DNA of 53,837 bases. Origin: Streptomyces sp. WAC 04229. GTDB lineage: Bacteria > Actinomycetota > Actinomycetes > Streptomycetales > Streptomycetaceae. The stretch lies in NCBI RefSeq assembly GCF_003947455.1, contig NZ_QHJH01000035.1:1-53837 (forward strand), in the 5' to 3' direction. The stretch's first letter is position 1; every line of letters starts with the position of its first letter. This document shows positions 34,997 through 44,653 of the stretch, one piece after another. A program made the position numbers and the translations under genes. The notes below the pieces were generated by a model. That model searched no databases, was not told the DNA's origin, and saw only the letters and a list, made by a program, of their open reading frames with translations.

Positions 34997-37075
34997 ATGG
35001 GGGCCGTAAGGACAAGTGGGGGGCGACGGCGGGCCGTGCCCTGGCTGGTGCTCGGACTGTGGATCGCGGTCCTGGCGATCGCCTCGCCGTTCGCGTCGAA
35101 ACTCGCGGACGTGCAGCGCGACCGAGCCGTCGACTACCTGCCGGCCGGCGCCGACTCGACGCAGGTCGCCAGGATCCAGGACCGGCTGCCGGGCGGCGAG
35201 GCCACCGAGATGGTCCTCGTCTACCACCGGGACGCCGGACTGACCTCCGCCGACCGGGCCACCGCCGCCGGCCAGGTCGCCGAGATCGCGGGCGCGCACG
35301 AACTCACCGGCCGGCCCGCCGGCATCCCGTCCGAGGACGGCACCACCCTCATGTACCCGGTCGCCAGCACCGAGCCCGGCCAGGACGAGGAGGCCCGCGA
35401 CGCCCTCGTCAACGCCGTACGGGACATCGCCCGGGGCGGCGACGGGCTGAGCGTCGAGGTCGGCGGCGCCGGCGCGCTCGCCACCGACGCCGCCGAGGTC
35501 TACAACTCCCTCGACGGCCCCCTGCTCTACACCACCGCGGCCGTCGTCGCACTGCTGCTGATCCTCATCTACCGCAGCCCGTTCCTGTGGCTGGTCCCGC
35601 TCGCCGTCGCCGGCATCGCCGACTACCTCTCCATGGGCGTCGCCTACGGCCTCAACCAGTGGTTCGGCACCGCGGTCTCCGGCCAGAGCTCCGGCATCAT
35701 GACCATCCTCGTCTTCGGCGTCGGCACGGACTACGCGCTGCTGCTGGTCTCCCGCTACCGCGAGGAACTGCGGCGCGTCGAGCGGCCGTACGACGCCATG
35801 GCCGCCGCCCTGCGCGGCTGCGGCCCCGCCGTGCTCGCCTCCTCCGGCACCGTCGCCGCCGGGCTGCTCTGCCTGCTCGCCGCCGACCTCAACTCCAGCC
35901 GGGGCATGGGCCCGCTCGGCACCGTCGGCGTGCTGTGCGCGCTGGCCGCCATGCTGACCCTGCTGCCCGCGCTCCTGGTCCTGCTGGGCCGACGCGTCTT
36001 CTGGCCGCTCGTGCCCCGCCACGGCAGCACGCCCAAGGCCCGCCGGTCGCTGTTCGCGGCGATGGGCGGCTCCGCCGAACGCCGGCCCCGCACCGTCCTC
36101 GTGGGCGGCGCGGTGCTGCTCGGCGCGCTCGCGCTCGGGGCGTTCGCCCTGCCCGGCTCCCTCAAGCAGGAGGACTCCTTCACCACCCGGCCCGACGCCA
36201 TCGCCGCGATGGGGACCCTCGCCGCCGCGTACCCGGAGAGCGGCATCCAGCCCATCGCCGTCATCGCTCCCACCGACCGGGCGGAGGCCGCCCTCGCCGA
36301 GGCCCGCGACACCCGCGGCGTCGAGAGCGCCGAGGCCGTCCGCAGCGGCGGAGGCTGGACCGAGCTGACCGTACTCGCCGCCGCCCCGCCCCAGTCGGCG
36401 GCCGAGACCGCCACCATCGAGTCCCTGCGCGACTCGCTCGACGGGTCCTACGTCGGCGGCCCCAGCGCTCAGCAGATCGACCTGGAGGACACCAACGCGC
36501 GCGACACCGCCATCGTCGTCCCGATCGTGCTGCTGTCGGTGCTGCTGATCCTGGCGGTGCTGCTGCGATCGCTGGTCGCGCCGCTGATCCTGGTCGCCGC
36601 CGTGGTCGCCGTGTGGGGCGCGGCGCTCGGCATCGGGGGACTGGTCTTCGGGCCGCTCTTCGGCTTCGAGGGCACCGACCCCGGACTCGGCCTGCTGTCC
36701 TTCGTGTTCCTGGTCGCCCTCGGCGTCGACTACGGCATCTTCCTGATGCACCGCATGCGCGAGGAGTCCCTGCGCGGTGCCGAACCCACCGAGGCCGCGC
36801 TCTCCGCGCTGCGCACCACCGGCGGGGTCATCGCCTCCGCCGGGCTGGTCCTCGCCGCCACCTTCGCGGTGCTCACCAGCATGCCGATGGTGCAACTGGT
36901 CGAGCTGGGCTTCGTCATCGCGGTCGGTGTCCTGCTCGACACCTTCCTCGTCCGCACCTACCTCGTCACCAGCGCGAGCGTCGCCCTGCGGCGCCGGGTG
37001 TGGTGGCCGGGCCCGCTGTCCCGGGCGCCCGGGGAGCCCGCGGCGGCCGGTGAGCGGGAGCCCGTCGGTGTCTGA
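34997..37075 (+). CDS. MMPL family RND transporter
   Basis: 692 aa, 11-12 membrane segments in two homologous halves. Each half has the GxxxDY family mark: FGVGTDYALLLVSRYREEL (about 239-257) and VALGVDYGIFLMHRMREES (about 574-592). A first helix (about 15-35) is followed by an extracytoplasmic domain with LPAGADSTQVARI. MMPL proteins export lipids or hydrophobic compounds using the proton gradient. ATG 34997 has GAGGGAGG 8 bases upstream. The histidine kinase gene follows after 67 bp, suggesting export under two-component control. Confidence 0.92.
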   Translation: MGAVRTSGGRRRAVPWLVLGLWIAVLAIASPFASKLADVQRDRAVDYLPAGADSTQVARIQDRLPGGEATEMVLVYHRDAGLTSADRATAAGQVAEIAGAHELTGRPAGIPSEDGTTLMYPVASTEPGQDEEARDALVNAVRDIARGGDGLSVEVGGAGALATDAAEVYNSLDGPLLYTTAAVVALLLILIYRSPFLWLVPLAVAGIADYLSMGVAYGLNQWFGTAVSGQSSGIMTILVFGVGTDYALLLVSRYREELRRVERPYDAMAAALRGCGPAVLASSGTVAAGLLCLLAADLNSSRGMGPLGTVGVLCALAAMLTLLPALLVLLGRRVFWPLVPRHGSTPKARRSLFAAMGGSAERRPRTVLVGGAVLLGALALGAFALPGSLKQEDSFTTRPDAIAAMGTLAAAYPESGIQPIAVIAPTDRAEAALAEARDTRGVESAEAVRSGGGWTELTVLAAAPPQSAAETATIESLRDSLDGSYVGGPSAQQIDLEDTNARDTAIVVPIVLLSVLLILAVLLRSLVAPLILVAAVVAVWGAALGIGGLVFGPLFGFEGTDPGLGLLSFVFLVALGVDYGIFLMHRMREESLRGAEPTEAALSALRTTGGVIASAGLVLAATFAVLTSMPMVQLVELGFVIAVGVLLDTFLVRTYLVTSASVALRRRVWWPGPLSRAPGEPAAAGEREPVGV

Positions 37076-37142
37076 GGTGCCGGGCGACCGGAGTGCGCCC
37101 CTCCCCTCCCGGAGGGGCGCGTCCGTCGCGGAGGATGGGCGC

Positions 37143-38417
37143 GTGCAGGCAACCACCACGGCAGCGCCCCGGCCCCGTGCCGGCGAGCGGATCATGGCCG
37201 CCGTCAACCGCGACCCGCGCGCCGCCCCGCACGGCACCCGCAACGACGCCGTGCTCGCCGCGGTCCTCCTCACCGGCGCCGTCTGCCTCGCCCTGGCCAC
37301 CGACGAGGGCCGCCGCCCGGACGCGGTCGGCTGGACGCTGCTGGCCGCCGCGCACGTCGCGATCGTGTGGCGGCGGCGCCACCCGCTGCTGGTGCTCGTG
37401 GCGCTGGTGGCCCTCGTCGGGCCGTACCACGCCATGGACAACAACCACGCGGCGGCCGGTCCGGCCTCCTACGTGGCGCTCTACACGCTCGCCGTCACCG
37501 GCCGCCCGCTGCGCACGATCCTGACCGGCATCGGTGTCCTCACCGTTTCCGTCGGCATCATGCTCACCGTCAACACCCACCAGGCCGTCGAGCTGATCCG
37601 CATCTCCGGCTGGGTGATCGCCATCCTCTTCGCCGGCGTCGACGTCCGCTACTACCGCCAGTACGTCGCCTCCATCGTCGAACGGGCCGAACGCGCCGAA
37701 CGCACCCGCGAGGAGGAGGCCCGCCGCCGCGTCGCCGAGGAACGCCTGCGCGTCGCCCGGGACCTGCACGACCTGCTCGCGCACAGCATCACCCTCATCG
37801 GCGTGCAGACCTCGGTCGCCGCCCACGTCCTGACCGCCGACCCCGGCCGCCTGGACCGGGCCGCCGTCGCCAAGGCCCTCGACGACATCGCCGAGACCTG
37901 CCGGAGCGCGCGCGGCGAACTGCGCACCACGCTGGAGGTGCTGCGGGAGCAGGACGCCACCGACGCCCGCGGCCCGCTGCCCGGACTGCACGGGCTGCCC
38001 GACCTCGCGGAGACCGCCCGGGGCGCGGGCGCACGGGTGGAGCTGTCGGTGCGGGCCGACGCCGTCCCGCCCGCGGTCGGTGCCGCCGCCTACCGCATCG
38101 TGCAGGAGGCGCTGACCAACTCCGTACGCCACGCCGGCCCGGCGCCGTCCGTCCACGTCGAGGTGCGCGCCGAGCGGGGCGCCCTGCGCCTGTCCGTCAC
38201 CGACGACGGCAACGGGCCCGAGGCCGCCGGCACCCCCGGCTTCGGCCTCGTCGGCATGCGGGAGCGGGCCCGCAGCGTGGGTGGCACACTCGACGCCGGG
38301 CCGCGGGAGGGCGGCGGCGGGGGCGGCTTCGAGGTGACGGCCGTGCTGCCCACGCCCGCCGTACCGACGGGGCCCGCCCCGACCACGACACACCTGATCC
38401 CGGAGAGCGACCGATGA
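37143..38417 (+). CDS. Sensor histidine kinase (NarL-partner type)
   Basis: 424 aa. Several N-terminal membrane helices (about 35-175) form a sensor of the integral-membrane type; a HisKA_3 box RDLHDLLAHS follows (phosphoacceptor His209). The HATPase_c domain has the N box IVQEALTNSVRHAG and G boxes VTDDGNGPEAAG and GFGLVGMRERARSVGG. GTG 37143 with GGAGG (37130-37134) eight bases upstream; an in-frame ATG at 37194 is an alternative. Its stop overlaps the response regulator ATG (ATGA). Partner is the regulator downstream; the signal is unknown, possibly a membrane-perturbing compound. Confidence 0.93.
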   Translation: MQATTTAAPRPRAGERIMAAVNRDPRAAPHGTRNDAVLAAVLLTGAVCLALATDEGRRPDAVGWTLLAAAHVAIVWRRRHPLLVLVALVALVGPYHAMDNNHAAAGPASYVALYTLAVTGRPLRTILTGIGVLTVSVGIMLTVNTHQAVELIRISGWVIAILFAGVDVRYYRQYVASIVERAERAERTREEEARRRVAEERLRVARDLHDLLAHSITLIGVQTSVAAHVLTADPGRLDRAAVAKALDDIAETCRSARGELRTTLEVLREQDATDARGPLPGLHGLPDLAETARGAGARVELSVRADAVPPAVGAAAYRIVQEALTNSVRHAGPAPSVHVEVRAERGALRLSVTDDGNGPEAAGTPGFGLVGMRERARSVGGTLDAGPREGGGGGGFEVTAVLPTPAVPTGPAPTTTHLIPESDR

Positions 38418-39082
38418 CGATACGCGTGCTGCTCGCGGACGACCAGAACCTCGTCCGGGCCGCGTTCGCCCTGCTCGTGGCCTCGGCGCCGGACATGGAG
38501 GTGGTCGGCGAGGCGGGCACCGGCCGCGAGGCCGTGGCGCTGGCCCGCGCCGAACGCGCCGACCTCGTCGTCATGGACGTCCGCATGCCCGACCTGGACG
38601 GCATCGAGGCGACCCGGCTGATCGCCGCCGACGAGGACCTCGCGGGCGTGCGGGTGCTGGTCCTCACCACCTACGACACCGACGAGAACATCGTGGAGGC
38701 GCTCCGCGCGGGCGCCTCCGGGTTCCTGGTCAAGGACACCCGGCCCGCCGAACTCCTCGACGCCATCCGCACGGTGACGGCGGGCGACGCGCTCCTGTCG
38801 CCCGGACCGACCGCCCGCCTGATCGAAAGGTTCCTGCGCAGCCCCGCGACGCCCGCCGCGGGCACCGCGGGACCCGACTGCCTGTCCGACCGGGAACGCC
38901 AGGTGCTCGCCCTGGTCGCACGCGGCCTCAACAACACGGAGATCGCCGACTCCCTGGGCCTGAGCCCCCTGACCGCCAAGACCCACGTCAGCCGCATCAT
39001 GGGCAAGCTGGGGGCGCGAGACCGCGCGCAACTGGTCATCGTGGCGTACGAGTCGGGGCTGGTGACCCCCGGCGTCGGCTGA
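38414..39082 (+). CDS. NarL/FixJ-type response regulator
   Basis: 222 aa. Receiver domain with phosphoacceptor Asp55 (LVVMDVRMPD), acidic pair Asp9-Asp10, switch Thr and Lys105-type residue (LVKDT); a LuxR-type helix-turn-helix at the C-terminus (LSDRERQVLALVARGLNNTE then GLSPLTAKTHVSRIMGKLG). ATG 38414 overlaps the kinase stop. It likely controls the MMPL operon through one of the palindromes upstream. It converges on the secreted hydrolase gene with only 23 bp between stops. Confidence 0.95.
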   Translation: MTIRVLLADDQNLVRAAFALLVASAPDMEVVGEAGTGREAVALARAERADLVVMDVRMPDLDGIEATRLIAADEDLAGVRVLVLTTYDTDENIVEALRAGASGFLVKDTRPAELLDAIRTVTAGDALLSPGPTARLIERFLRSPATPAAGTAGPDCLSDRERQVLALVARGLNNTEIADSLGLSPLTAKTHVSRIMGKLGARDRAQLVIVAYESGLVTPGVG

Positions 39083-39105
39083 CCTCCGGCGGACGGCGGA
39101 CTGAC

Positions 39106-40602
39106 TCAGCCCTCGCAGTAGAGGTCGGCGGACGGCCGCTGACCGGTCGCGAGGAAGCGGGAGACGGTCCGGTCGCCGCAGGCGTTGCCGTTGGCGAGGT
39201 AGGCGTCGTGGCCGGTGGAGTCCACGGTCACCATGACCGCGCGCCGGCCGAGCGCCTCCCGCATCTTCCGGGCGCCGCTGAGCGGGGTGGCCACGTCCCG
39301 TTCGTTCTGGACGAGCAGGACGTTCGACGGCCCCCGGCCGGTGATCCGCACCGGCGCCTCGCGCGGCGCGTAGGGCCAGGCGGCGCACACCATCGCGTTG
39401 CGGGGCATGCCCGCGGTGAGCGGGTACTTGGCGCGGCTCTCGGCGACGCCCTTGCGGTACACGGCGGGCGACTTCGGCCAGGCGACGTCGTTGCAGAGCG
39501 TCCCCACCCCCACCGCGGTGACGTTCTGCAGCACGGACTCGGGCGGCGCCTGGGGCACGGGCGGCACGGTGCCCTGTGCCGCGGCCCGCATCATCCTCGC
39601 GAGCGTGGGATACGCGCTGGGGCGGTACAGGCTGTCCAGCATCGTCTGACGCAGCACGTTGCCGTTCAGCTCCTCCGGGTTGGCTCCCGGCCAGGGGATC
39701 GGCGTCCGGTCCAACTCGGCGGCGAGCCGCAGGAACCGCGGCCGTACGTCGGCCGCCCGGAGTGCCACGCGGTCCGGGTTGCCCGGCTGAGAGGCCCACG
39801 CGGCGAAGTCCGGGAAGGTGTCCTCCACGCCCTGCTCGTGGCCGGCGAGCCAGGCACGGGCGACGCGCGCCGGGTCGGGGTCGTCGTTGCTGTCCAGCAC
39901 GACGCGGTCGGTGCGGTGCGGGAAGAGCTGCGCGTACACCGCGCCGACGTACGTCCCGTACGACACCCCCCACGCGGAGATCTTCCGCTCGCCGAGCGCG
40001 GCCCGCAGACGGTCGAGGTCGCGGGCCTCGTTCGCCGTGCTCAGGTGCCGCATCAGCTCGCCGCCGTCGCGTACGCAGGCGTCGGTGACGCGGCGCGCTG
40101 TGTCGAGGTTCCCGTCGACCGAGCCGTCGGGGGCGGGCCAGGGGCGGAGCCTGGAGGTGGCGAGGTCGGCGGTCTCCAGCCCGCAGTCGACGGCGGTGGA
40201 CGGGGCGAGCCCGCGCGGCGCGAACCCGACCAGGTCGTAGGCGTCCCGGACTTCGCGCGGCAGCTTCTGCCCCTTCCCCGACGGGTCGCCCAGACTGGAC
40301 CCGCCCGGCCCGCCGGGGATGAGCAGCAGCGTCCCGCGCCGGGCGTCCGGATCCTCGCTCCGGATGCGCGAGACGGCGATGTCGATACGGGGGCTGCCGG
40401 GATCGGCGTAGTCCATGGGCACCCGGAGCGTGGCGCACTGCTGACGGGGGTCGACGGCGCCCCCGCCGCAATCCGTCCAGGTGAGGGCCCCGGCGGGGTC
40501 CGCGGTCGCGGCGGAGGCGGTGAACGGCGCGGTGATCCCGAGGAGTGCGGTGGAGACGCCGACGAGGGCGGCGTCGCGGATGATTCGCTTGCGCTGCGTC
40601 AT
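39106..40602 (-). CDS. Secreted tripeptidyl-aminopeptidase-like alpha/beta hydrolase
   Basis: 498 aa. Signal peptide: MTQRKRIIRDAALVG then a hydrophobic stretch and TASA cleavage near residue 32. Alpha/beta hydrolase with oxyanion GGPGGSS (about 95), nucleophile elbow GVSYGTY (Ser about 212), and catalytic His in DSTGHDAYL; Asp likely in QNERDVATP. The C-terminal TAP-like domain ends with CGDRTVSRFLATG and YCEG. This matches Streptomyces S33 tripeptidyl aminopeptidases (SlpD/E, Tap type), which trim peptides from the N-terminus outside the cell. Cysteines at DCGGG, QQCATL, CGLET, CVRDG, CNDVA, CAAW, CGDR and YCEG suggest disulfides. Confidence 0.9.
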   Translation of the reverse strand: MTQRKRIIRDAALVGVSTALLGITAPFTASAATADPAGALTWTDCGGGAVDPRQQCATLRVPMDYADPGSPRIDIAVSRIRSEDPDARRGTLLLIPGGPGGSSLGDPSGKGQKLPREVRDAYDLVGFAPRGLAPSTAVDCGLETADLATSRLRPWPAPDGSVDGNLDTARRVTDACVRDGGELMRHLSTANEARDLDRLRAALGERKISAWGVSYGTYVGAVYAQLFPHRTDRVVLDSNDDPDPARVARAWLAGHEQGVEDTFPDFAAWASQPGNPDRVALRAADVRPRFLRLAAELDRTPIPWPGANPEELNGNVLRQTMLDSLYRPSAYPTLARMMRAAAQGTVPPVPQAPPESVLQNVTAVGVGTLCNDVAWPKSPAVYRKGVAESRAKYPLTAGMPRNAMVCAAWPYAPREAPVRITGRGPSNVLLVQNERDVATPLSGARKMREALGRRAVMVTVDSTGHDAYLANGNACGDRTVSRFLATGQRPSADLYCEG

Positions 40603-40762
40603 ACGACGAGCCTCACGGATCTCCGGCGCCGCCCACATCCGGTCAACAACCCTCTTGGTACGGGGGTATACCCGAGGACCGTCCCAGCCGGGGCCCTCTT
40701 CACGGGTCCGCCTCCTCGCACTGCCGCACGGCCACCCCGGGGCATGCGCGAGAATGGGCGGC
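40603..40762. promoter_or_regulatory. Divergent hydrolase-recO region
   Basis: 160 bp without genes. A perfect 10-bp palindrome GGGTATACCC lies at 40664-40673, also containing a possible -10 TATACC for recO. The TTGACC on the minus strand near 40643 might be a -35 for the hydrolase, but its -10 is poor. Confidence 0.3.
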
Positions 40763-41512
40763 ATGAGTCTGTTCCGCGACGACGGCATCGTGCTGCGCAC
40801 CCAGAAGCTGGGCGAGGCGGACCGGATCATCACCTTGCTCACGCGCGGTCACGGACGTGTACGCGCCGTGGCGCGCGGCGTACGGCGGACGAAGTCGAAG
40901 TTCGGGGCCCGCCTCGAACCGTTCTCGCACGTCGACGTGCAGTTCTTCGCCAGGAACAGCGAGCTGGTCGGGCGCGGGCTGCCGCTGTGCACGCAGAGCG
41001 AGACCATCGCGCCGTACGGTGGCGGGATCGTCACGGACTACGCCCGCTACACCGCGGGGACGGCCATGCTGGAGACGGCCGAGCGGTTCACCGACCACGA
41101 GGGCGAGCCGGCGGTCCAGCAGTACCTGCTGCTGGTCGGCGCGCTGCGTACCCTCGCCCGGGGCGAGCACGCTCCGAACCTCGTGCTCGACGCGTTCCTC
41201 CTGCGCTCGCTGGCGGTGAACGGGTACGCGCCGACCTTCGGGGACTGCGCGAAGTGCGGCCTGCCCGGTCCGAACCGGTTCTTCTCGGTCGGGTCGGGCG
41301 GTTCCGTCTGCGCCGACTGCCGGGTGCCCGGCAGCGTCGTACCCTCGCCGCAGGCCCTGGAACTGCTCGGGGCACTGCTCACGGGAGACTGGGGGACCGC
41401 GGACGCGTGCGAGCCGCGGTACGTGCGGGAGGGCAGCGGGCTGGTGTCCGCCTATCTGCACTGGCACCTGGAGCGGGGCCTGCGCTCCCTGCGGTACGTC
41501 GAGAAGTCCTAG
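40763..41512 (+). CDS. recO: DNA repair protein RecO
   Basis: 249 aa, full length. N-terminal OB fold ([20 protein letters not shown] ... [12 protein letters not shown]), helical middle and a zinc module with CAKC (about 172-175) and CADC (about 191-194). RecO loads RecA onto SSB-coated single-stranded DNA with RecF/RecR. ATG 40763 gives the family start [12 protein letters not shown]. Followed by uppS after 40 bp, the standard actinobacterial pair. Confidence 0.96.
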   Translation: MSLFRDDGIVLRTQKLGEADRIITLLTRGHGRVRAVARGVRRTKSKFGARLEPFSHVDVQFFARNSELVGRGLPLCTQSETIAPYGGGIVTDYARYTAGTAMLETAERFTDHEGEPAVQQYLLLVGALRTLARGEHAPNLVLDAFLLRSLAVNGYAPTFGDCAKCGLPGPNRFFSVGSGGSVCADCRVPGSVVPSPQALELLGALLTGDWGTADACEPRYVREGSGLVSAYLHWHLERGLRSLRYVEKS

Positions 41513-41552
41513 GCACAAACACGCAGAAACAGTACGAGGAGACGAGAGACAC

Positions 41553-42389
41553 ATGGCGGTACGCGGGATCCTTGGGCGGCAGCGCCGGGAGTACAGGACG
41601 CCGGAGCCGCACCCGTCCGGCGCGCGGCCCCCGGGCCTCGGTGAGCTGGTCCCCGAGCATGTGGCGATCGTCATGGACGGCAACGGGCGCTGGGCCAAGG
41701 ACCGCGGGCTGCCGCGGACCGAGGGGCACAAGGTCGGGGCCGAGCGGGTGCTCGACGTGCTCCAGGGCGCCATCGAGATGGGCGTGAAGAACATCTCGCT
41801 GTACGCCTTCTCCACCGAGAACTGGAAGCGGTCGCCGGACGAGGTGCGCTTCCTGATGAACTTCAACCGGGACTTCATCCGCAAGACCCGCGACCAGCTC
41901 GACGAGCTGGGGATCCGCGTGCGCTGGGTGGGCCGGATGCCCAGGCTGTGGAAGTCCGTCGCCAAGGAACTCCAGGTCGCCCAGGAGCAGACCAAGGACA
42001 ACGACCGGCTGACCCTGTACTTCTGCATGAACTACGGCGGCCGCGCCGAGATCGCCGACGCCGCGCAGGCCCTCGCCGAGGACGTGCGGGCCGGGAAGCT
42101 CGACCCGTCGAAGGTCAACGAGAAGACCCTCGCGAAGTACCTGTACTACCCGGACATGCCGGACGTGGACCTGTTCCTGCGGCCCAGCGGCGAGCAGCGC
42201 ACGTCCAACTACCTGCTCTGGCAGAGCGCGTACGCCGAGATGGTGTTCCAGGACGTGCTGTGGCCCGACTTCGACCGGCGCGACCTGTGGCGGGCGTGCC
42301 TGGAGTTCGCCTCCCGCGACCGGCGGTTCGGCGGGGCCATCCCGAACGAGGAGCTCCTGGCCATGGAGGGCCGGAGCGGAGGGAACTGA
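41553..42389 (+). CDS. uppS: Isoprenyl transferase (undecaprenyl diphosphate synthase-type)
   Basis: 278 aa cis-prenyltransferase. Catalytic [20 protein letters not shown] (substrate-binding Asp, about 43-62), the [12 protein letters not shown] and [20 protein letters not shown] motifs, and [14 protein letters not shown] near the end are intact. It extends allylic diphosphates with isopentenyl diphosphate to make the cell-wall lipid carrier. ATG 41553 after a GAGGAGAC ribosome-binding site. Convergent with zur, with a strong hairpin between them. Confidence 0.95.
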   Translation: MAVRGILGRQRREYRTPEPHPSGARPPGLGELVPEHVAIVMDGNGRWAKDRGLPRTEGHKVGAERVLDVLQGAIEMGVKNISLYAFSTENWKRSPDEVRFLMNFNRDFIRKTRDQLDELGIRVRWVGRMPRLWKSVAKELQVAQEQTKDNDRLTLYFCMNYGGRAEIADAAQALAEDVRAGKLDPSKVNEKTLAKYLYYPDMPDVDLFLRPSGEQRTSNYLLWQSAYAEMVFQDVLWPDFDRRDLWRACLEFASRDRRFGGAIPNEELLAMEGRSGGN

Positions 42390-42428
42390 GCCCGTCCGGC
42401 GTTCGCGGGCGAGGCCGTCGGGCCGGAA

Positions 42429-42455
42429 GGGGTCCGGGGCGCGGCCCCCGGCCCC
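42429..42455. terminator. Bidirectional hairpin between uppS and zur
   Basis: GGGGTCCGGGGC (42429-42440), loop GCG, GCCCCCGGCCCC (42444-42455): 11 of 12 positions pair, including one G-T wobble. It lies between the stops of the convergent genes uppS (42389) and zur (42462), so it can serve both. Confidence 0.75.
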
Positions 42456-42461
42456 GGCGGC

Positions 42462-42881
42462 TCAGCCGCCGGAGGCGGTCGCGCAGTCGGCGCAGGTGCC
42501 GAAGATCTCCACGGTGTGGGCGACGTTGACGTAGCCGTGTTCGGCGGCGATGGCCTCGGCCCACTTCTCCACCGCGGGGCCCTCGACCTCGACGGCCTTG
42601 CCGCAGGAGCGGCAGACCAGGTGGTGATGATGGTCGCCGGTGGAGCAGCGGCGGTAGACGGACTCGCCGTCGGCGGTGCGCAGGACGTCGACCTCGCCGG
42701 CGTCGGCGAGGGACTGAAGCGTGCGGTAGACCGTGGTGAGCCCGACCGAGTCGCCCTTGTGCTTGAGCATGTCGTGGAGCTCCTGTGCGCTGCGGAACTC
42801 CTCGACCTCCTGGAGAGCCGCCGACACGGCGGCCCGCTGCCGGGTGGCGCGGCCCTTCACGGGCGGTCCAGCGGTCGTCAC
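42462..42881 (-). CDS. zur: Zinc uptake regulator Zur (Fur family)
   Basis: 139 aa. Winged helix N-terminus (RATRQRAAVSAAL, LTTVYRTLQSLADAGEVDVL) and a dimerisation domain with HHHHLVCRSCGKAVEVEG; structural zinc ligands CRSC (about 93-96) and CADC (about 131-134). Zn-loaded Zur represses zinc uptake genes, here most likely znuA-znuC-znuB just upstream on the same strand. GTG 42881 has AGGAGG six bases before it (42888-42893, complement), making the start secure. The gap to znuB is 62 bp, so it may be the last gene of the operon and adjust its own level with zinc. Confidence 0.93.
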   Translation of the reverse strand: MTTAGPPVKGRATRQRAAVSAALQEVEEFRSAQELHDMLKHKGDSVGLTTVYRTLQSLADAGEVDVLRTADGESVYRRCSTGDHHHHLVCRSCGKAVEVEGPAVEKWAEAIAAEHGYVNVAHTVEIFGTCADCATASGG

Positions 42882-42943
42882 CGGGTTCCTCCTCACGTCT
42901 TGGCGGCTTGCCGGGCCATTGTGCCAGCCCGGTTCGCCCGCGG

Positions 42944-43846
42944 TCAGACGCCGACCTCGTCGGTGGCCCCCCGGGTGGCCGGAATCTTGCACTCCGCCGG
43001 ATCCGACGCGGGCCCCGCGGCAGTGGCCGCTCGCGCGCGTCGCCGGGCGAGCGGTGCCGCCAGCGCGGTCAGCAGGACGAACGCGCCGATGGTGAGCAGC
43101 ACGATCGTCGCGCCGGGCGGCACGTCCTGGTAGTACGAGGTGACCGTGCCGCCGATCGTCACGGTCACGCCGAGCGCGACGGCGATCGCGAAGGTGGCGG
43201 CGAAACTGCGGGTGAGCTGCTGCGCGGCGGCCACCGGGACCACCATCAGCGCCGACACCAGCAGCAGCCCCACGACGCGCATCGCGACCGTCACCGTCAC
43301 CGCGGCCGTGACCGCGGTCAGCAAATTCAGCGCGCGCACCGGCAGGCCGGTGACCCGGGCGAACTCCTCGTCCTGGCTGACCGCGAACAGCTGCCGGCGC
43401 AGGCCCAGGGTGACCAGGACCACGAAGGCGGCCAGCACGCAGATCGCCGTGACGTCGGACTCGCTCACCGTGGACAGGGAGCCGAAGAGGTACGAGGTGA
43501 GGTTGGCGCTGGAGCCGGTCGGCGCGAGGTTGATGAACATCACACCGCCGGCCATGCCGCCGTAGAAGAGCATCGCGAGGGCGATGTCGCCGCGGGTCTT
43601 GCCGTACCAGCGGATCAGCTCCATGAGGACCGCGCCGAGCACGGAGACCAGGGTCGCCATCCACACCGGGGACCAGGAGAGCAGGAAGCCGAGGCCGACG
43701 CCGGTCATCGCCACGTGGCCGATGCCGTCGCCCATGAGGGCCTGGCGGCGCTGGACCAGGTAGATGCCGACGGCGGGCGCGGTGATGCCGACCAGGACGG
43801 CCGCCAGCAGGGCCCGCTGCATGAAGGCGTAGTTCAGGATTTCCAT
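42944..43846 (-). CDS. znuB: Zinc ABC transporter permease ZnuB
   Basis: 300 aa, eight or more hydrophobic helices of the ABC-3 (manganese/zinc/iron) permease family. Family marks: GIYLVQRRQALMGDGIGHVAM near the N-terminus and LVSALMVVPVAAAQQL in the C-terminal half. Begins at ATG 43846 with 13 bp separating it from the znuC stop. The C-terminus has an Arg-rich patch and ends CKIPATRGATDEVGV. Works with ZnuC (ATPase) and ZnuA (zinc-binding lipoprotein). Confidence 0.92.
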   Translation of the reverse strand: MEILNYAFMQRALLAAVLVGITAPAVGIYLVQRRQALMGDGIGHVAMTGVGLGFLLSWSPVWMATLVSVLGAVLMELIRWYGKTRGDIALAMLFYGGMAGGVMFINLAPTGSSANLTSYLFGSLSTVSESDVTAICVLAAFVVLVTLGLRRQLFAVSQDEEFARVTGLPVRALNLLTAVTAAVTVTVAMRVVGLLLVSALMVVPVAAAQQLTRSFAATFAIAVALGVTVTIGGTVTSYYQDVPPGATIVLLTIGAFVLLTALAAPLARRRARAATAAGPASDPAECKIPATRGATDEVGV

Positions 43847-43859
43847 AGTCGTCGCCTTC

Positions 43860-44633
43860 TCAGCTCAGCAGGCCGGTGCGGATCGGTTCGGCGTCCGTGG
43901 GCGCGTGCGGGTGCACGTGGTCGTGGCCGGGCAGCGCGTGCTGGCCGACCGCCTTCGGGGGCGGGCCGTCGTGCAGCACGCAGCCGTCGCGGAGCACCAC
44001 GGCCCGGTCGATCAGCGGCTCCAGGGGGCCCAGCTCGTGCAGGACGAGGAGGACCGTCGTACCGGCCGCGACCTGCTTCCTGAGCGTCTCGGCCAGCACC
44101 TCCTGGCTGGCCAGGTCGACGCCCGCCATCGGCTCGTCCATGATCAGCAGTTCGGGTTCGGCGGCGAGCGCGCGGGCGATCAGCACGCGCTGGTGCTGGC
44201 CGCCGGAGAGGGCGTTCACCGAGTCCTTGGCCCGGTCGGTCATGCCGACCAGGGCGAGGGCGCGGCGCACGGCCTCGTGGTCGGCCTTGCGCAGGATGCC
44301 GAAGCGGGCCCGGGAGAGCCGCCCGGAGGAGACCACCTCGGTCACCGTCGCGGGGACGCCGCCCGCGGCCGTGGTGCGCTGCGGGACGTAGCCCACGCGC
44401 GCCCAGTCGCGGAACCGGCGCCGGGGGGCGCCGAACAGCTCGATCTCCCCGGCGGTGACCGGCACCTGGCCGATGACGGTGCGCACGGCCGTGGACTTGC
44501 CCGAGCCGTTGGCGCCGAGCAGGGCGACGACCTCGCCGCGGCGCACGGTGAGGTCGATGCCGCGCAGGACGGGGCGTGAGCCGAGTTCGGCGCGCACGCC
44601 GCGCAGCGAGATGACGTTGACGGGCTCGCTCAT
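43860..44633 (-). CDS. znuC: Zinc ABC transporter ATP-binding protein ZnuC
   Basis: 257 aa ABC ATPase. Walker A GANGSGKST, Q-loop VGYVPQRTT, signature LSGGQHQR, Walker B LLIMDEP and H-loop His in VLLVLHELGP are present. A His-rich tail (HALPGHDHVHPHAPTD) may bind zinc or act as a sensor. ATG 44633 with GGAGGG upstream is preferred to an ATG eight codons earlier. The znuA gene ends 20 bp upstream. Confidence 0.93.
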   Translation of the reverse strand: MSEPVNVISLRGVRAELGSRPVLRGIDLTVRRGEVVALLGANGSGKSTAVRTVIGQVPVTAGEIELFGAPRRRFRDWARVGYVPQRTTAAGGVPATVTEVVSSGRLSRARFGILRKADHEAVRRALALVGMTDRAKDSVNALSGGQHQRVLIARALAAEPELLIMDEPMAGVDLASQEVLAETLRKQVAAGTTVLLVLHELGPLEPLIDRAVVLRDGCVLHDGPPPKAVGQHALPGHDHVHPHAPTDAEPIRTGLLS

Positions 44634-44653
44634 GCCGCCCTCCGGTGAGTTGA

